A stretch of DNA of 64,000 nt from contig CAWAFH010000014.1 of NCBI GenBank assembly GCA_963781265.1, forward strand, positions 62,001-126,000, in the 5' to 3' direction. The notes beneath the pieces are model-generated. The model saw only the letters and a program-made list of their open reading frames with translations. It was not told the DNA's origin and made no database searches. A program made the translations under genes and the position numbers. Source of the stretch: WHSW01 sp963781265. GTDB taxonomy: Bacteria > Actinomycetota > Thermoleophilia > Solirubrobacterales > 70-9. This document shows positions 15,515-25,013 of the stretch, in pieces. The first letter of the stretch is position 1, and each line of letters starts with the position of its first letter.

Positions 15515-17844
15515 TCCGCCCGCGCAGCCTCCAGGATCACGCGCTGCTCAGCGGCCCCGATCAGGCGCCGGGCGTGGTCAACGGCGTCCATGTTGACCGA
15601 GATCGCGTCGATCCCGGCGCGGACCAGTAGCTCCGCGTACTCCGGGTGCACCGATGGGGCCTGGCCGCAGATCGACGTCTGCATGCCGAGCTCACGCGCA
15701 CGCGGGATCAGCAGTCGCAGATACTCGGCGACCGCTTCGTCGCGCTCGTCGAAGACCTCGGCGACGACCTCCGAGTCGCGGTCGGCGCCGAGCATCAGCT
15801 GGGTCAGATCATTGGACCCGATCGAGATCCCGGCGGCACCGAGCTCGGCGTATCGCTCGAGGTGAAATAGCACCGAGGGCACCTCCGCCATCACCCAGAG
15901 CTCGAACCCAGGCCGCTCGAGCAGGCCGGCGTCGCCGGCGACGGCGAAGGCGGCCTCGAGCTCGCGCGGGGTGCGGACGAACGGGATCATGACGTGGAAG
16001 TTGGTGTGGCCCTGGTCCCAGACGCGGTGGATTGCGTCGAGCTCGAGGCGCAGCAGGTCGGGCTCGAGCATGTAGCGCAAGGCGCCGCGATAGCCGATCA
16101 TCGGGTTCGCTTCCTCCGGCTCGAAGCGATCGCCGCCATCGAGGCCGCGGAACTCGTTGGTCCGGAAGTCGATCGTCCTGTAGGTGATCGGCCGGGGCGC
16201 AAAGGCCGCCGCGAACGTCGTCAGCGCCTCGCTCATGCGATCGACCACGTCGCCCGACCGGCCCTCCTCCATCAACAGCCGCGGATGCTTGCCCTCGAGT
16301 GCCTCGAGGACCATCAGCTCCGCGCGCAGCAGGCCGACACCCTCGACATCGAGGGCGGCTGCGCGCTCGACCTGGGAGGGCTCGGAGAGGTTGACGAGCA
16401 GCTTGGTCGCGGTCACCGGAGCGGCGGACGTCGACGCCGCGGCGACCGCGGGCTTGCGTCCGGTCTGCACCGCGCCCTCGCGCACCACGCCCTGGGCCGC
16501 GTCGACCGTGACCAGCTCACCGTCGCGAAGCTTCGTCGTCGCCTCCGCCGTCCCGACCACGCAAGGGATCCCGAGCTCGCGCGAAACGATCGCCGCGTGG
16601 CAGGTCATCCCGCCCGAGTCGGTGACGATCGCCGCGGAGCGCCGCATCAGCGGCACCCAGTCGGGGGCGGTCATGTGGGTGACCAGGATCTCGCCCTCGC
16701 CGAAGCTCTCGGCGTCGGCGAGCTCACGCACGACGCGGACGTGGCCGACTCCGGCGCCCGGGGCGGCGCCGAGGCCGCGGACGAGCACCTCACCGTCGTG
16801 CTCGACGCCCTCGGCGGGCGCGCCGCCGGCGGAGGTCACCGGCCGCGATTGCAGCATCCAGGCGGTCCCGTCGACATCGAAGCACCATTCGGTGTCCTGC
16901 GGCGACCCGTAGTGAGCCTCGATTCGCCGGCCGAGCTCAGCCACCTCCCGGACCTCGTCGTCGCTGAGCACCGGCTGCTTGGCCTCGTCGCCGTGAAGCT
17001 CGCGGATCACCGTTCCGCCGTCGTCGACCGGTTCGATCACCAGTTCCTTGGAGCGCACCTCGCGCGCGAGAATCGCCAGGCTGTCCTTCTCGACCAGGTA
17101 GCGGTCGGGCGAGACGCTGCCCGAGACGACGGCCTCGCCGAGCCCGAACGAACCCTCGATCACGAGGCGGTCGGTGGCACCGCTGGCGGGGTCGATCGTG
17201 AACATGACCCCGGCCCGCGTCGCCAGAATCTGGCTCTGGACGACCACCGCGATGTCCATGTCGGCCTGGCCGAAGCCGCGCTTCGCGCGGTAGAAGACGG
17301 TCCGGGCGCCGAACAGCGAAGACCAGCAACGGCGCACCGCATCGACCACGGCGTCGGCGCCCTGGACGTTGAGAAAGGTCTCGTTCATGCCCGCGAACGA
17401 CGCCGCCTCCGTGTCCTCGGCGGTCGCCGAGGAGCGGACCGCGACCGGCGCCGCGTCGTCGCCGGCGCTCAGCTGCTCATACGCAGCTCGAATCGCACTC
17501 TCGACGTGCGCCGGGATCGGCTCAGCCTCGACCATCTCGCGCACCTCGGCCGTCGCCGTCCCAAGGGCGTCGCTGTCATCGACGTCGACCCCCTCCAGGA
17601 GCTGCTCGATTCGGCCTCGGAGCCCGCCGACATCGCAGAAGGTCGCGTACGCGGGGGCGCCGACGACGAAGCCGCCGGGCACCGGTAGTCCCGCCGCCGT
17701 CAGCTCGCCGAGATTGGCGCCCTTGCCGCCGGCGTAGGCGACCTCGGCACGCGAGAGCTCGGCGAAGAACCGAACCGCGTCAGCGGGACTGGAGCCGTCG
17801 CGTCCCTGATGGCCGTCTGACTTGAGCGAGGTGGAGGAGTTCAT
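15511..17844 (-). CDS. ppsA: Phosphoenolpyruvate synthase
   Basis: This 777-residue enzyme converts pyruvate and ATP to PEP, AMP and phosphate. The N-terminal ATP-binding PPDK domain begins AYAGGKGANLGELTAAGLPV. The swivelling domain carries the phospho-histidine loop GGMTCHAAIVSRELGIPCVV near residue 410. The C-terminal PEP/pyruvate barrel has the GSNDLTQLMLGADRDS segment and the CGQAPS active-site loop. Together with the por operon (acetyl-CoA/pyruvate) and hydrogenase (reductant) it suggests carbon flow towards gluconeogenesis, which is inference. It is convergent with the CBS gene. Confidence 0.93.
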   Translation of the reverse strand: MNSSTSLKSDGHQGRDGSSPADAVRFFAELSRAEVAYAGGKGANLGELTAAGLPVPGGFVVGAPAYATFCDVGGLRGRIEQLLEGVDVDDSDALGTATAEVREMVEAEPIPAHVESAIRAAYEQLSAGDDAAPVAVRSSATAEDTEAASFAGMNETFLNVQGADAVVDAVRRCWSSLFGARTVFYRAKRGFGQADMDIAVVVQSQILATRAGVMFTIDPASGATDRLVIEGSFGLGEAVVSGSVSPDRYLVEKDSLAILAREVRSKELVIEPVDDGGTVIRELHGDEAKQPVLSDDEVREVAELGRRIEAHYGSPQDTEWCFDVDGTAWMLQSRPVTSAGGAPAEGVEHDGEVLVRGLGAAPGAGVGHVRVVRELADAESFGEGEILVTHMTAPDWVPLMRRSAAIVTDSGGMTCHAAIVSRELGIPCVVGTAEATTKLRDGELVTVDAAQGVVREGAVQTGRKPAVAAASTSAAPVTATKLLVNLSEPSQVERAAALDVEGVGLLRAELMVLEALEGKHPRLLMEEGRSGDVVDRMSEALTTFAAAFAPRPITYRTIDFRTNEFRGLDGGDRFEPEEANPMIGYRGALRYMLEPDLLRLELDAIHRVWDQGHTNFHVMIPFVRTPRELEAAFAVAGDAGLLERPGFELWVMAEVPSVLFHLERYAELGAAGISIGSNDLTQLMLGADRDSEVVAEVFDERDEAVAEYLRLLIPRARELGMQTSICGQAPSVHPEYAELLVRAGIDAISVNMDAVDHARRLIGAAEQRVILEAARAD

Positions 17845-17853
17845 GGACGGAAC

Positions 17854-19384
17854 CTAATGGGGGCGGTGGGCATCGCCATCAGTATTCACCCCCGACCTGG
17901 CCGGCGCATCAGTACTGGGACGGGCGGCGGGCGCGCTCATCCAGCGACGCGACTCGAGCAGCTCGGCGAGCAGCCGCATGTACCGGATCAGGTGGCGCGG
18001 CCCGAGGAAGTGGGAGATCACCCACTCGCGCGCGGCGACCCCGATCTCGGCGGCGCGGCCGGGGTCGGCGAGCAGCCCGGCGCAGGCGGCCGCGAACGAG
18101 TCGAGGTCGGTCGGGTCGGCGAGCAGGATGCCGGTGACCCCGTCGACGATCTGGTCCTGGATCCCGCCGGCGCGGCTGGCGACCATCGGCTTGGCCTTCC
18201 ACATCGCCTCGGCGACCGTGAGCCCGAAGCCCTCCGCGAGGCTCTTCTGGACGACGATCGTCGAGCGCCGCTGGATCGCGTTGACGATCGCCGCGTTCTC
18301 CTCGACGTCGTCCATCGGCAGGCAGGCGAGGTGAACGCGTTCGCGGACCGCCGGGTCGAGCCCGGCGCGCAGCTCGCGGACGTCGGCGAGCACCTGCGCG
18401 CCCTCGGGATCGTCGGAGACCGCCGCCACGCTCGGGCCGGCGAGCAGCAGGTCGGCGTCGAGCTCGTCGGGGTGATCGGCGAACGCGGTGATCACCCCAA
18501 CCGGGTCCTTGAGCCGGTCCCAGCGCGAAACCTGCGAGATCAGCGGCGCGTCAGGTGCGATCGGGCGATCCTGGTCGAGCTCGGAGTCGCGGTCGACCCT
18601 GCCGGGCGATCCGTCCCCGCGCATGAACACCGGGGGCGCGTCCGACGAGCCGGCCGGGGCGAGGCCGGTCCTGGCGAGGATCGCGGCGACCACCTCCGGG
18701 GCCAGCTCCTGGTTCTTGGGCGAGAAGACGTCGATCGACGGCGGCACGATCCAGACCCGGTCCGCGGGGATCTCGTCCCAGACGAACTCACGGCGCGAGA
18801 AGACGCAGGCGTGCGCCTCGGCGATGTAGGGGCGCAGGAAGCGCCAAGCGGCGCGCACCGCGTCGTTGGGCCGGTCGACGCCGACATGGCAGCGCCAGAC
18901 GACGATCGCGCCCGCGTCGACCATCGGCTTGACGAGGCCGGCGGTCTGCGGGTCGTGGCAGTAGACGACGTCGCCCGGGGCGACCCGCCGGCCCAGCTCC
19001 GCCGCGCATGGCGCGAGGTTCGCTTCGTAGAGCTCGCGGCCCGGGCCGTCGCTGACCTCGCCGTCGCCCGACCACCCGTGGAGGTTGTTGTGGATCAGCT
19101 TGGTGAGCCGGAAGAACTCCGGGTCGCCGTTGATCACCGCCCACCGCGCGTCGACGCCGGCGCCGCGGGTGTAGGCGAGCAGCGAGGTGAGCAACTCGAC
19201 CACCCCGCCGCCGCGCGCGGTCGAGTTGACGTGCCAGAGGACCCGTCCCTCGAACAGGGTGCGGGCGCGCTCGACCGCCTCCTCGATCTTCCCGAAAGCC
19301 ATCGTCGCCGAGCAGATCGCGGAAGCGCTCGAACGAGTAGGTCGCGACGGGAACCTCGGTCAGCGTTGCCGTCGTCGTTTCCAC
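17854..19384 (-). CDS. treT: TreT-like trehalose synthase / GT4 glycosyltransferase, N-terminus apparently frameshifted
   Basis: The main frame (ATG 19302 to 17854, 482 residues) has the RVLWHVNSTARGGGVVELL motif and the C-terminal EGFGLTVAEAMWKAKPMVAS nucleotide-sugar site of the TreT/trehalose synthase branch of GT4. A leader METTTATLTEVPVATYSFER in a different frame, from 19384, matches the N-terminal extension usual in this family. Removing one G near 19297 joins the two frames. The true protein is therefore probably ~28 residues longer, or the leader is lost. A typical reaction is trehalose formation from NDP-glucose and glucose; retaining GT4 alternatives remain possible. Confidence 0.75.
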
Positions 19385-19388
19385 GGTC

Positions 19389-21002
19389 CTAGGTGTCTAT
19401 CAGCACGCCGGGGTTGAGCACCGCTCCGGGATCGAGCGTGGCCTTGACCGCCCGCAACGCGGCGGCGAACTGATCGGGGCGCTGGCGGTCATACCAGGGC
19501 CGATGATCGCGACCGACCGCGTGGTGGTGGGTGATCGTGCCGCCGCCGTCGATCAGCGCCTCGGAGACCGCGGCCTTGATCTCGTCCCACTGCTCGACCT
19601 CGGAGCCGCGCCGCGCCGGGGCGAGGATCGTGAAGTAGGGCGCCGGGCCGTCCGGGTAGAGGTGCGTGAAGCGGCACATCACCTTCGCCTCGTCCCCGGC
19701 CGCGCGCGCCGCCGTCTCGGTGACCGTGGCGTGGAACTCCTCGAAGCGATCCCAGGTGATCGCGGTCTCGAAGGTCTCGGACAACACGCCGCAGGCGACC
19801 AGCGAGTCGCGCAGGTAGGGCGCCGAGAGGAAGGCGTCGCGCCAGGCCGAGTCGCCGCCGCCGGTCGGGCGCTCGCCGCTCGCCGCTCGCCGCTCGGAGG
19901 TGACCTCGCCGCCGTGGTCGCGGGCGAGCTCGAGGGCCTGGTCGAAGAGCGCGTCGACCGGGTGGTGGGCCGACTCGAAGCCGAGCACCAGGACGGCGCG
20001 GCCGGAGTCGTCGGCACCGGTCACCCCGGCCTCGGTCGGGTCGAGCAGTCGGCAGTTCGAGGGGTTGAGGCCGGACTGCGCCAGGGCCCGCACGGCCGCG
20101 GCACCCGCGGCGAAGCTCCGGAATGCGACCGCGGCCGAAGCCTTGTGGACCGGGCGCTCGTGGACGCGGACCCAGGCCTCGGTGATCACGCCGAGGATGC
20201 CCTCCGAGCCGATCAGCATCCGGTCGGGGCTCGGCCCCGCCCCGGAACCCGGGAGCCGCCGGCTCTCCCAGGCGCCGGCCGGGGTGATCGCCCGTACGGA
20301 CTCGACCAGGTCGTCGATGTGGGTCCAGACGGTCGCGAAGTGGCCGCCCGCCCGGGTCGCGATCCAGCCGCCGAGGGTCGAGAACTCGAACGATTGCGGG
20401 AAGTGGCGCAGGGTCAGCCCGTGCTCGGCGAGCTGTGCGTTGAGCGCCGGACCGAGCGCGCCGGCCTGGATCCGGGCGGCGCGGGAGACCCGGTCGATCT
20501 CGAGCACCCGGTCGAGCCGGCCGAGGTCCATCGTCACGGCGCCGGCGTACTCGTCGCCGACTCGCGGCTCGACCCCGCCGCAGACGCTGGTGCCACCTCC
20601 GAACGGGATCGCCGCGGCGCCGGCGTCCGCGCACCAGGAGAGGACCGCCTCGACCTCCGCCTCGTCGCGCGGGCGGGCGACCAGGTCCGGCGGGTTGTCG
20701 ATTTGACCGCGAAAGCCGCGGACCACGTCCCGGTAGGCCTTGCCGAGCGCATGCGTGACCCGATCACGGCGGTCGTCGCTGACGATCTCCGCGAGCGCCG
20801 CCGGGGCGGTCAGCCGCGGTGGGTCGAGCTCGATCGCCTCGAGCGCCACCGGCAGCTCGGGGCGCTCGCCGAAGCCGAGGCGCTCGCGCGCCGCGGTCGC
20901 GACCAGCGCCATGCGCTCCGGGTCCGGGTGCTGGTCCTCGAATCCCCAGCCCCAGTGCTTGCGCGCCCGCTCGCCGTTCATCGCGGCGCGGGCCGGCGCC
21001 AT
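19389..21002 (-). CDS. AGPS-like FAD-linked oxidase
   Basis: This 537-residue flavoprotein of the vanillyl-alcohol-oxidase/PCMH fold resembles alkyldihydroxyacetonephosphate synthase. FAD-binding stretches are IPFGGGTSVCGGV near residue 135 and MLIGSEGILGVITEAWVRVH. The C-terminal TITHHHAVGRDHRPWY holds the HHH cluster typical of AGPS proteins. The true reaction may be ether-lipid synthesis or oxidation of a 2-hydroxy acid. A loop near residue 368 (ERRAASGERPTGGG) is encoded by a heptamer tandem repeat at 19870-19897 and looks like an expansion. The start lies 4 bp from the end of the SDR gene. Confidence 0.82.
   Translation of the reverse strand: MAPARAAMNGERARKHWGWGFEDQHPDPERMALVATAARERLGFGERPELPVALEAIELDPPRLTAPAALAEIVSDDRRDRVTHALGKAYRDVVRGFRGQIDNPPDLVARPRDEAEVEAVLSWCADAGAAAIPFGGGTSVCGGVEPRVGDEYAGAVTMDLGRLDRVLEIDRVSRAARIQAGALGPALNAQLAEHGLTLRHFPQSFEFSTLGGWIATRAGGHFATVWTHIDDLVESVRAITPAGAWESRRLPGSGAGPSPDRMLIGSEGILGVITEAWVRVHERPVHKASAAVAFRSFAAGAAAVRALAQSGLNPSNCRLLDPTEAGVTGADDSGRAVLVLGFESAHHPVDALFDQALELARDHGGEVTSERRAASGERPTGGGDSAWRDAFLSAPYLRDSLVACGVLSETFETAITWDRFEEFHATVTETAARAAGDEAKVMCRFTHLYPDGPAPYFTILAPARRGSEVEQWDEIKAAVSEALIDGGGTITHHHAVGRDHRPWYDRQRPDQFAAALRAVKATLDPGAVLNPGVLIDT
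19870..19897. repeat. Heptamer tandem repeat (CGCTCGC x4) inside a gene
   Basis: Four tandem 7-bp units CGCTCGC (the last ending in G) lie within the AGPS-like coding sequence. The same heptamer array occurs at 54522-54549. Confidence 0.7.
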
Positions 21003-21006
21003 CGAC

Positions 21007-23140
21007 CTACCAGTGCATCCCGCGCATCAAGTTGGCGAACAGGACCTGCTGATTGCTCGCCTGCTCGTCCGCGGACGCCGGCGCCTCGCCCGGCTGCGCC
21101 GACTTCTTCTCACCCCTCGCCGCGCTCGAGTCCGGGAACAGGTGGTAGGCGGTGTTGAGGATGTAGTCGATCGACTTCGGGTTGAGCGCGTACAGAACCT
21201 GGCCCAGGGTTCCCATCGGGGTGGCGATCCGCTTCGGCTTGTGGATGATCGCCTCGCAGATCATGTCCGCCGCCTCCTCCGGGGTGATCGTCGGGAAGCG
21301 GTCGTACATCTTCGTCGGCGCGATCATCGGCGTCCGCACCAGCGGCATGTTGATCGTGGTGATGTGGACGCCGTCGTCGATGATCTCCGAGGCGATGCAG
21401 CGGCTGAACGCGTCGAGCGCCGACTTCGAGGCGACGTAGGCCGAGAACCGGGGCATGTTGGTCTGCACCCCGATCGAGCTGATGTTCACGATCTGCCCCG
21501 ACTTGCGCTCGCGCATCACCGGCAGCAGCTTCAGGATCAGCCGCACCGCCCCGAGGTAGTTGAGCTGGACGGTGCGCTCGAAGTCGTGCGGGCGGTCGTA
21601 GGAGAGGGCGATCGAGCGCCGGATCGAGCGCCCGGCGTTGTTGACGAGCACGTCCACGTGCCCGTGCTGCTCGAGCACCTCCTCGGCCATCCGGTCGATG
21701 TCGTCGAAATCCGAGAGGTCGCATTGGTGGATGTAGGCGAGCCCGCCGGCGGCGGTGATCTGGTCGCGGGTCAACTCGAGCTTCTCCGGCGTGCGCGCGA
21801 CCAGCAGCACGGTCCCGCCCGCATCGGCGATCTTCAGCGCCGCGGACTTACCGATCCCCGAGGAAGCGCCGGTGACCATGATCACGCGGCCGCGGACCGC
21901 GGCCTCGAGCGAGAGGTTGCCCACCACGCGGCGGCCGAGACGCATCAGCTCGTCCGGGACCTGCTGCTCGATGATCTGGGCGAGGCCGCCGACCAGGCCG
22001 AGGCGCCCTCGCGCGGCACCCATCAGCGTCTTGTCGCGGAACAGGTCGGGGTCGAGGTGGCGCTCCCAGTAGTCCCAGAGCTTGCCCGCGTAGGCCTCCA
22101 GCGGCGGCACGCTGATTCCGGTCCCCTCGAGCGCGGCCTGGGTCTGGCGCGAGTCGAAGTGGGTCGGGTAGTTCACGTAGACGAGGACCGCGCGCGGGAT
22201 CCCGAAGTCGGCGAGCACCCGATCGAGGACGGCGTCCGAGAGCGGGGTCGCGGTCAGGCCCGCCTTGATCAGCGGCTCGAGCGTCTCGATCGCCACCGGC
22301 GGCACCCGCACCGAGGACTGCGGCGCGTGCGCGGCGCGGGCGAAGATGTCGATCACCTCGCCGGCGGTGCGCGGGTTCGGATCGGTGAGGTGGAAGGCGC
22401 GGCCGTCGAGGCCCTCGGTGTGGGCGATGTGGTCCATCGCCTTGACGACGAAGTCGACCGGGACGATGTTGATCTCGCGCCCCTCGACCCCGGGCATCGG
22501 CAACCACTGCGGCACCGCGTTGCGGATCCGGCGGATCAGCTTGAAGAAGTAGTAGGGACCGTCGACCTTGTCCATCTCGCCGGTCTCCGAGTTGCCGACC
22601 ACGATCCCCGGTCGATAGACGCGCCAGGGACGAGTCGCACTCGTTGCGGACCACGCCCTCGGACTCGTGCTTGGTCTGGAAGTAGGGGTGGTTGTCGACG
22701 TCCTGGGCCTCCTCGAACATGTCCTCGCGCCAGGTGCCCTTGTAGAGGCCGGCAGCCGCGATCGAGCTGACCATGTGGATACAGCCGGCGTCGACCGCGT
22801 CGGCGAACCCGACCATGTGCCGGGTCCCCTCGACGTTGGCGACCCGCTGGGTCTCCGCGTTCGCCGTCATGTCGTAGATCGCGGCGAGGTGGAAGAGGTG
22901 ATCGACCTCGCCCTCGAGCCGCGCCAGGTCCTCGTCCGAGACGCCCAGCCGCGGCTCGGACAGGTCGCCGACGATGCCGACGATGCGGTCCTCGTCCACC
23001 CCCCAGCGGTTACGCAGCTCCTGGAGGCGGCCCTTCGACCCCTCGCGCACGAGCACGTAGATCGTCCCCTCCCGTTCGAGCAGCAGCTCGACCAGGTTGC
23101 GACCGATGAACCCGGTCGCTCCGGTGACGAAGTAGCCCAA
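21007..23140 (-). CDS. Two-domain SDR fusion: NAD-dependent epimerase/reductase plus short-chain dehydrogenase (one frameshift)
   Basis: This is a protein of about 710 residues if one frameshift is repaired. The N-terminal half starts MGYFVTGATGFIGRNLVELL (extended SDR, TGxxGxxG) with SSIAAAG and a YFQTKHESE active-site segment. The C-terminal half is a classical SDR: RVIMVTGASSGIGKSAALKI, VNNAGRSIRRS, then ISSIGVQTNMPRFSAYVASKSA with catalytic Ser, Tyr and Lys. Near 22627 the frame changes; removing one C of a CCC run joins NECDSS to WRVYRPGIVVGN. Similar fusions in actinobacteria are annotated as SDR or fatty-acyl-CoA reductase-like; the substrate is unknown. Confidence 0.8.
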
Positions 23141-23180
23141 TTTGACCCTCCTCGATCGCTGCTCCGAACAGTGGTCAGCC

Positions 23181-23186
23181 TACACT
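23181..23186 (+). promoter_or_regulatory. TACACT -10-like box
   Basis: TACACT ends six bases before the GTG at 23193, consistent with a leaderless transcript for the zinc-ribbon gene. Confidence 0.35.
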
Positions 23187-23192
23187 CGCCTG

Positions 23193-23501
23193 GTGGGATT
23201 TGAACTCGCTCCCGACCATGGCGACCGCGGCGAGCCGGACGTCAAGCTCGGCCGCACCGGCGGCTCGGCGGTCGGCCAGGACCCGCGGCTGGTCGCCGAC
23301 GGGCGCCAGGTGCTCGCCGCCGGCGCGCTGGTCTGCCCGGCCTGCACCCTGCCGATCTCACCGGCGCCGCGGCTGCGCCCGCGCGAGCGGCTCACGTGCG
23401 CCTACTGCGAGCACACCGCGACGGCGATCGACTTCCTGCGCGAGGGGGCGATCGACGTGCCGGCCAACGACGTCGTCCTGGTCGCCCGACTCGCCGTGTG
23501 A
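23193..23501 (+). CDS. Small zinc-ribbon protein, function unknown
   Basis: This is a protein of about 102 residues. Two CxxC knuckles, CPACTLPIS and CAYCEHTATA, about 25 residues apart form a zinc ribbon. The N-terminal half is charged and unremarkable; the end (VPANDVVLVARLAV) is a hydrophobic strand. The GTG at 23193 was chosen because a -10-like box ends six bases before it. It lies divergent from the SDR gene and 28 bp upstream of photolyase. The role is unknown. Confidence 0.65.
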   Translation: MGFELAPDHGDRGEPDVKLGRTGGSAVGQDPRLVADGRQVLAAGALVCPACTLPISPAPRLRPRERLTCAYCEHTATAIDFLREGAIDVPANDVVLVARLAV

Positions 23502-23517
23502 GCGGCGTTTCGCCGGG

Positions 23518-23523
23518 TAGTTT
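23518..23523 (+). promoter_or_regulatory. TAGTTT -10-like box for photolyase
   Basis: TAGTTT ends six bases before the photolyase GTG at 23530, the expected spacing for a leaderless start. Confidence 0.35.
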
Positions 23524-23529
23524 CCGCCC

Positions 23530-24939
23530 GTGGCCGCCGGCGGGACCTCTGGCATCGTCTGGTTTCGTCGCGACCTGCGGGTCCGCGACCACCCCGCGCT
23601 GCGCGCGGCCCTCGACGCCCACGAGCGGGTGGTCCCGATGTTCTGCTTCGACGATCGGCTGCTGCGCGGGCGCCACGAGTCCGGGCCGCGGACCCAGTTC
23701 CTGCTCGAGTGCCTCGCCGAGCTCGACGCCGAGTTGGGCGAGCGCGGGTCCGGGTTGGTGCTCCGCCACGGCCCGCCGGAGCGCGAGGTGGTCGCGCTCG
23801 CCGGCGAGCTCGGCGGCGCGACCGTCCACGTGACCCAGGACGTGAGCCCGTTCGCGCGCCGGCGGGGCGAGCGCGCCCGGGAGGCGTTCGAGGCGGCCGG
23901 GATCGAGCTGCGCTCGCACGAGGGGCTGAACGCGGTCGACGTGAGGACGATCGAGACCGGGCAGGGCAAGCCCTACACCGTCTTCTCGCCCTTTCACCGC
24001 AAGTGGCTGCAGGCCCCGCGCCGCGGCGTGCTCGAGGCGCCGCGAGAACTGCCCGCGCTGCCGTCGAAGCTCCCCAAGGGGCGACTGCCGTCGCTCGAAG
24101 CGCTCGGGCTCTCGCAGGAGGTCGCCGAGCCGGCGCCCGGCGGCGAGGCGGCGGCGCGCCGTGCGCTCGACCGCTTCCTCGACGGGCCGGTCGGCGAGTA
24201 CACCGAGACCCACGACGCGCTCGGCGCCGACCGGACCTCGCGGCTCTCGCCGTACCTGCACTTCGGCTCGATCTCGGTCCGCTCGATCGAGGAGCGGCTG
24301 CCGCGCGGCGCCGGGCCGGACGCGTTTCGCCGCCAGCTCTGCTGGCGCGACTTCTACCACCACGTCCTGCACCACTTCCCCCGCAACGCCAGGTCGGAGT
24401 TCCAGCAGCGCTACCGCGGCAAGATCAAGTGGAGCTACGCGGAGAAGCGCTTCGAGGCGTGGTGCGAGGGCCGGACCGGCTATCCGCTGGTCGACGCCGG
24501 GATGCGCCAGCTGCGCCGCGAGGGCTGGATGCACAACCGCGCCCGGCTCGTCGTCGGCTCGTTTCTGACCAAGGACCTGGGCATCGACTGGCGCTGGGGC
24601 GAGCGCTGGTTCATGCGGCTCCTGATCGACGGCGACGAGGCCAACAACAACGGCAACTGGCAGTGGATCGCATCGGTCGGCACCGACCCGCAGCCGGCCT
24701 TCCGGCGGATCTACAACCCGGCCCGCCACCAGGAGCGCTACGACCCCGACAACGCCTATGTGCTGCGGTACGTCCCGGAGCTCGCCCCGGTTCCCGCCAG
24801 GTACATGCGTGAGCCGTGGACGATGCCCGACGAGGTCCAACGCGAGGTCGGCTGCGTGATCGGTGAGGACTATCCGGCGCCGATCGTCGACCACCGGCGC
24901 GCCCGCGAAGAGGCGCTCGAGCGCTACCGGGTCCGCTGA
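23530..24939 (+). CDS. phrB: Deoxyribodipyrimidine photolyase
   Basis: This 469-residue photolyase/cryptochrome begins SGIVWFRRDLRVRDHPALRA, the start of the antenna-binding domain. The FAD-binding helical domain contains SRLSPYLHFGSIS, QLCWRDFYHH, and the signature WMHNRARLVVGSFLTKDL followed by GDEANNNGNWQWIA. These are class I CPD photolyase features. It is expected to repair UV pyrimidine dimers using light, with FADH2 as cofactor. GTG start. Confidence 0.93.
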   Translation: MAAGGTSGIVWFRRDLRVRDHPALRAALDAHERVVPMFCFDDRLLRGRHESGPRTQFLLECLAELDAELGERGSGLVLRHGPPEREVVALAGELGGATVHVTQDVSPFARRRGERAREAFEAAGIELRSHEGLNAVDVRTIETGQGKPYTVFSPFHRKWLQAPRRGVLEAPRELPALPSKLPKGRLPSLEALGLSQEVAEPAPGGEAAARRALDRFLDGPVGEYTETHDALGADRTSRLSPYLHFGSISVRSIEERLPRGAGPDAFRRQLCWRDFYHHVLHHFPRNARSEFQQRYRGKIKWSYAEKRFEAWCEGRTGYPLVDAGMRQLRREGWMHNRARLVVGSFLTKDLGIDWRWGERWFMRLLIDGDEANNNGNWQWIASVGTDPQPAFRRIYNPARHQERYDPDNAYVLRYVPELAPVPARYMREPWTMPDEVQREVGCVIGEDYPAPIVDHRRAREEALERYRVR

Positions 24940-25013
24940 CCGCGCGAGCGCGTTTGCAGCATCGCGAAGCGCTAACGCGACCCAACGCAACCCCATAGAC
25001 TCAGAGGGGAACG

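Noticed and set aside
15994..17688. 564-codon plus-strand frame opposite ppsA
   Set aside because: Shadow of the PEP synthase gene; composition is His/Asp/Arg-rich without any recognisable motif.
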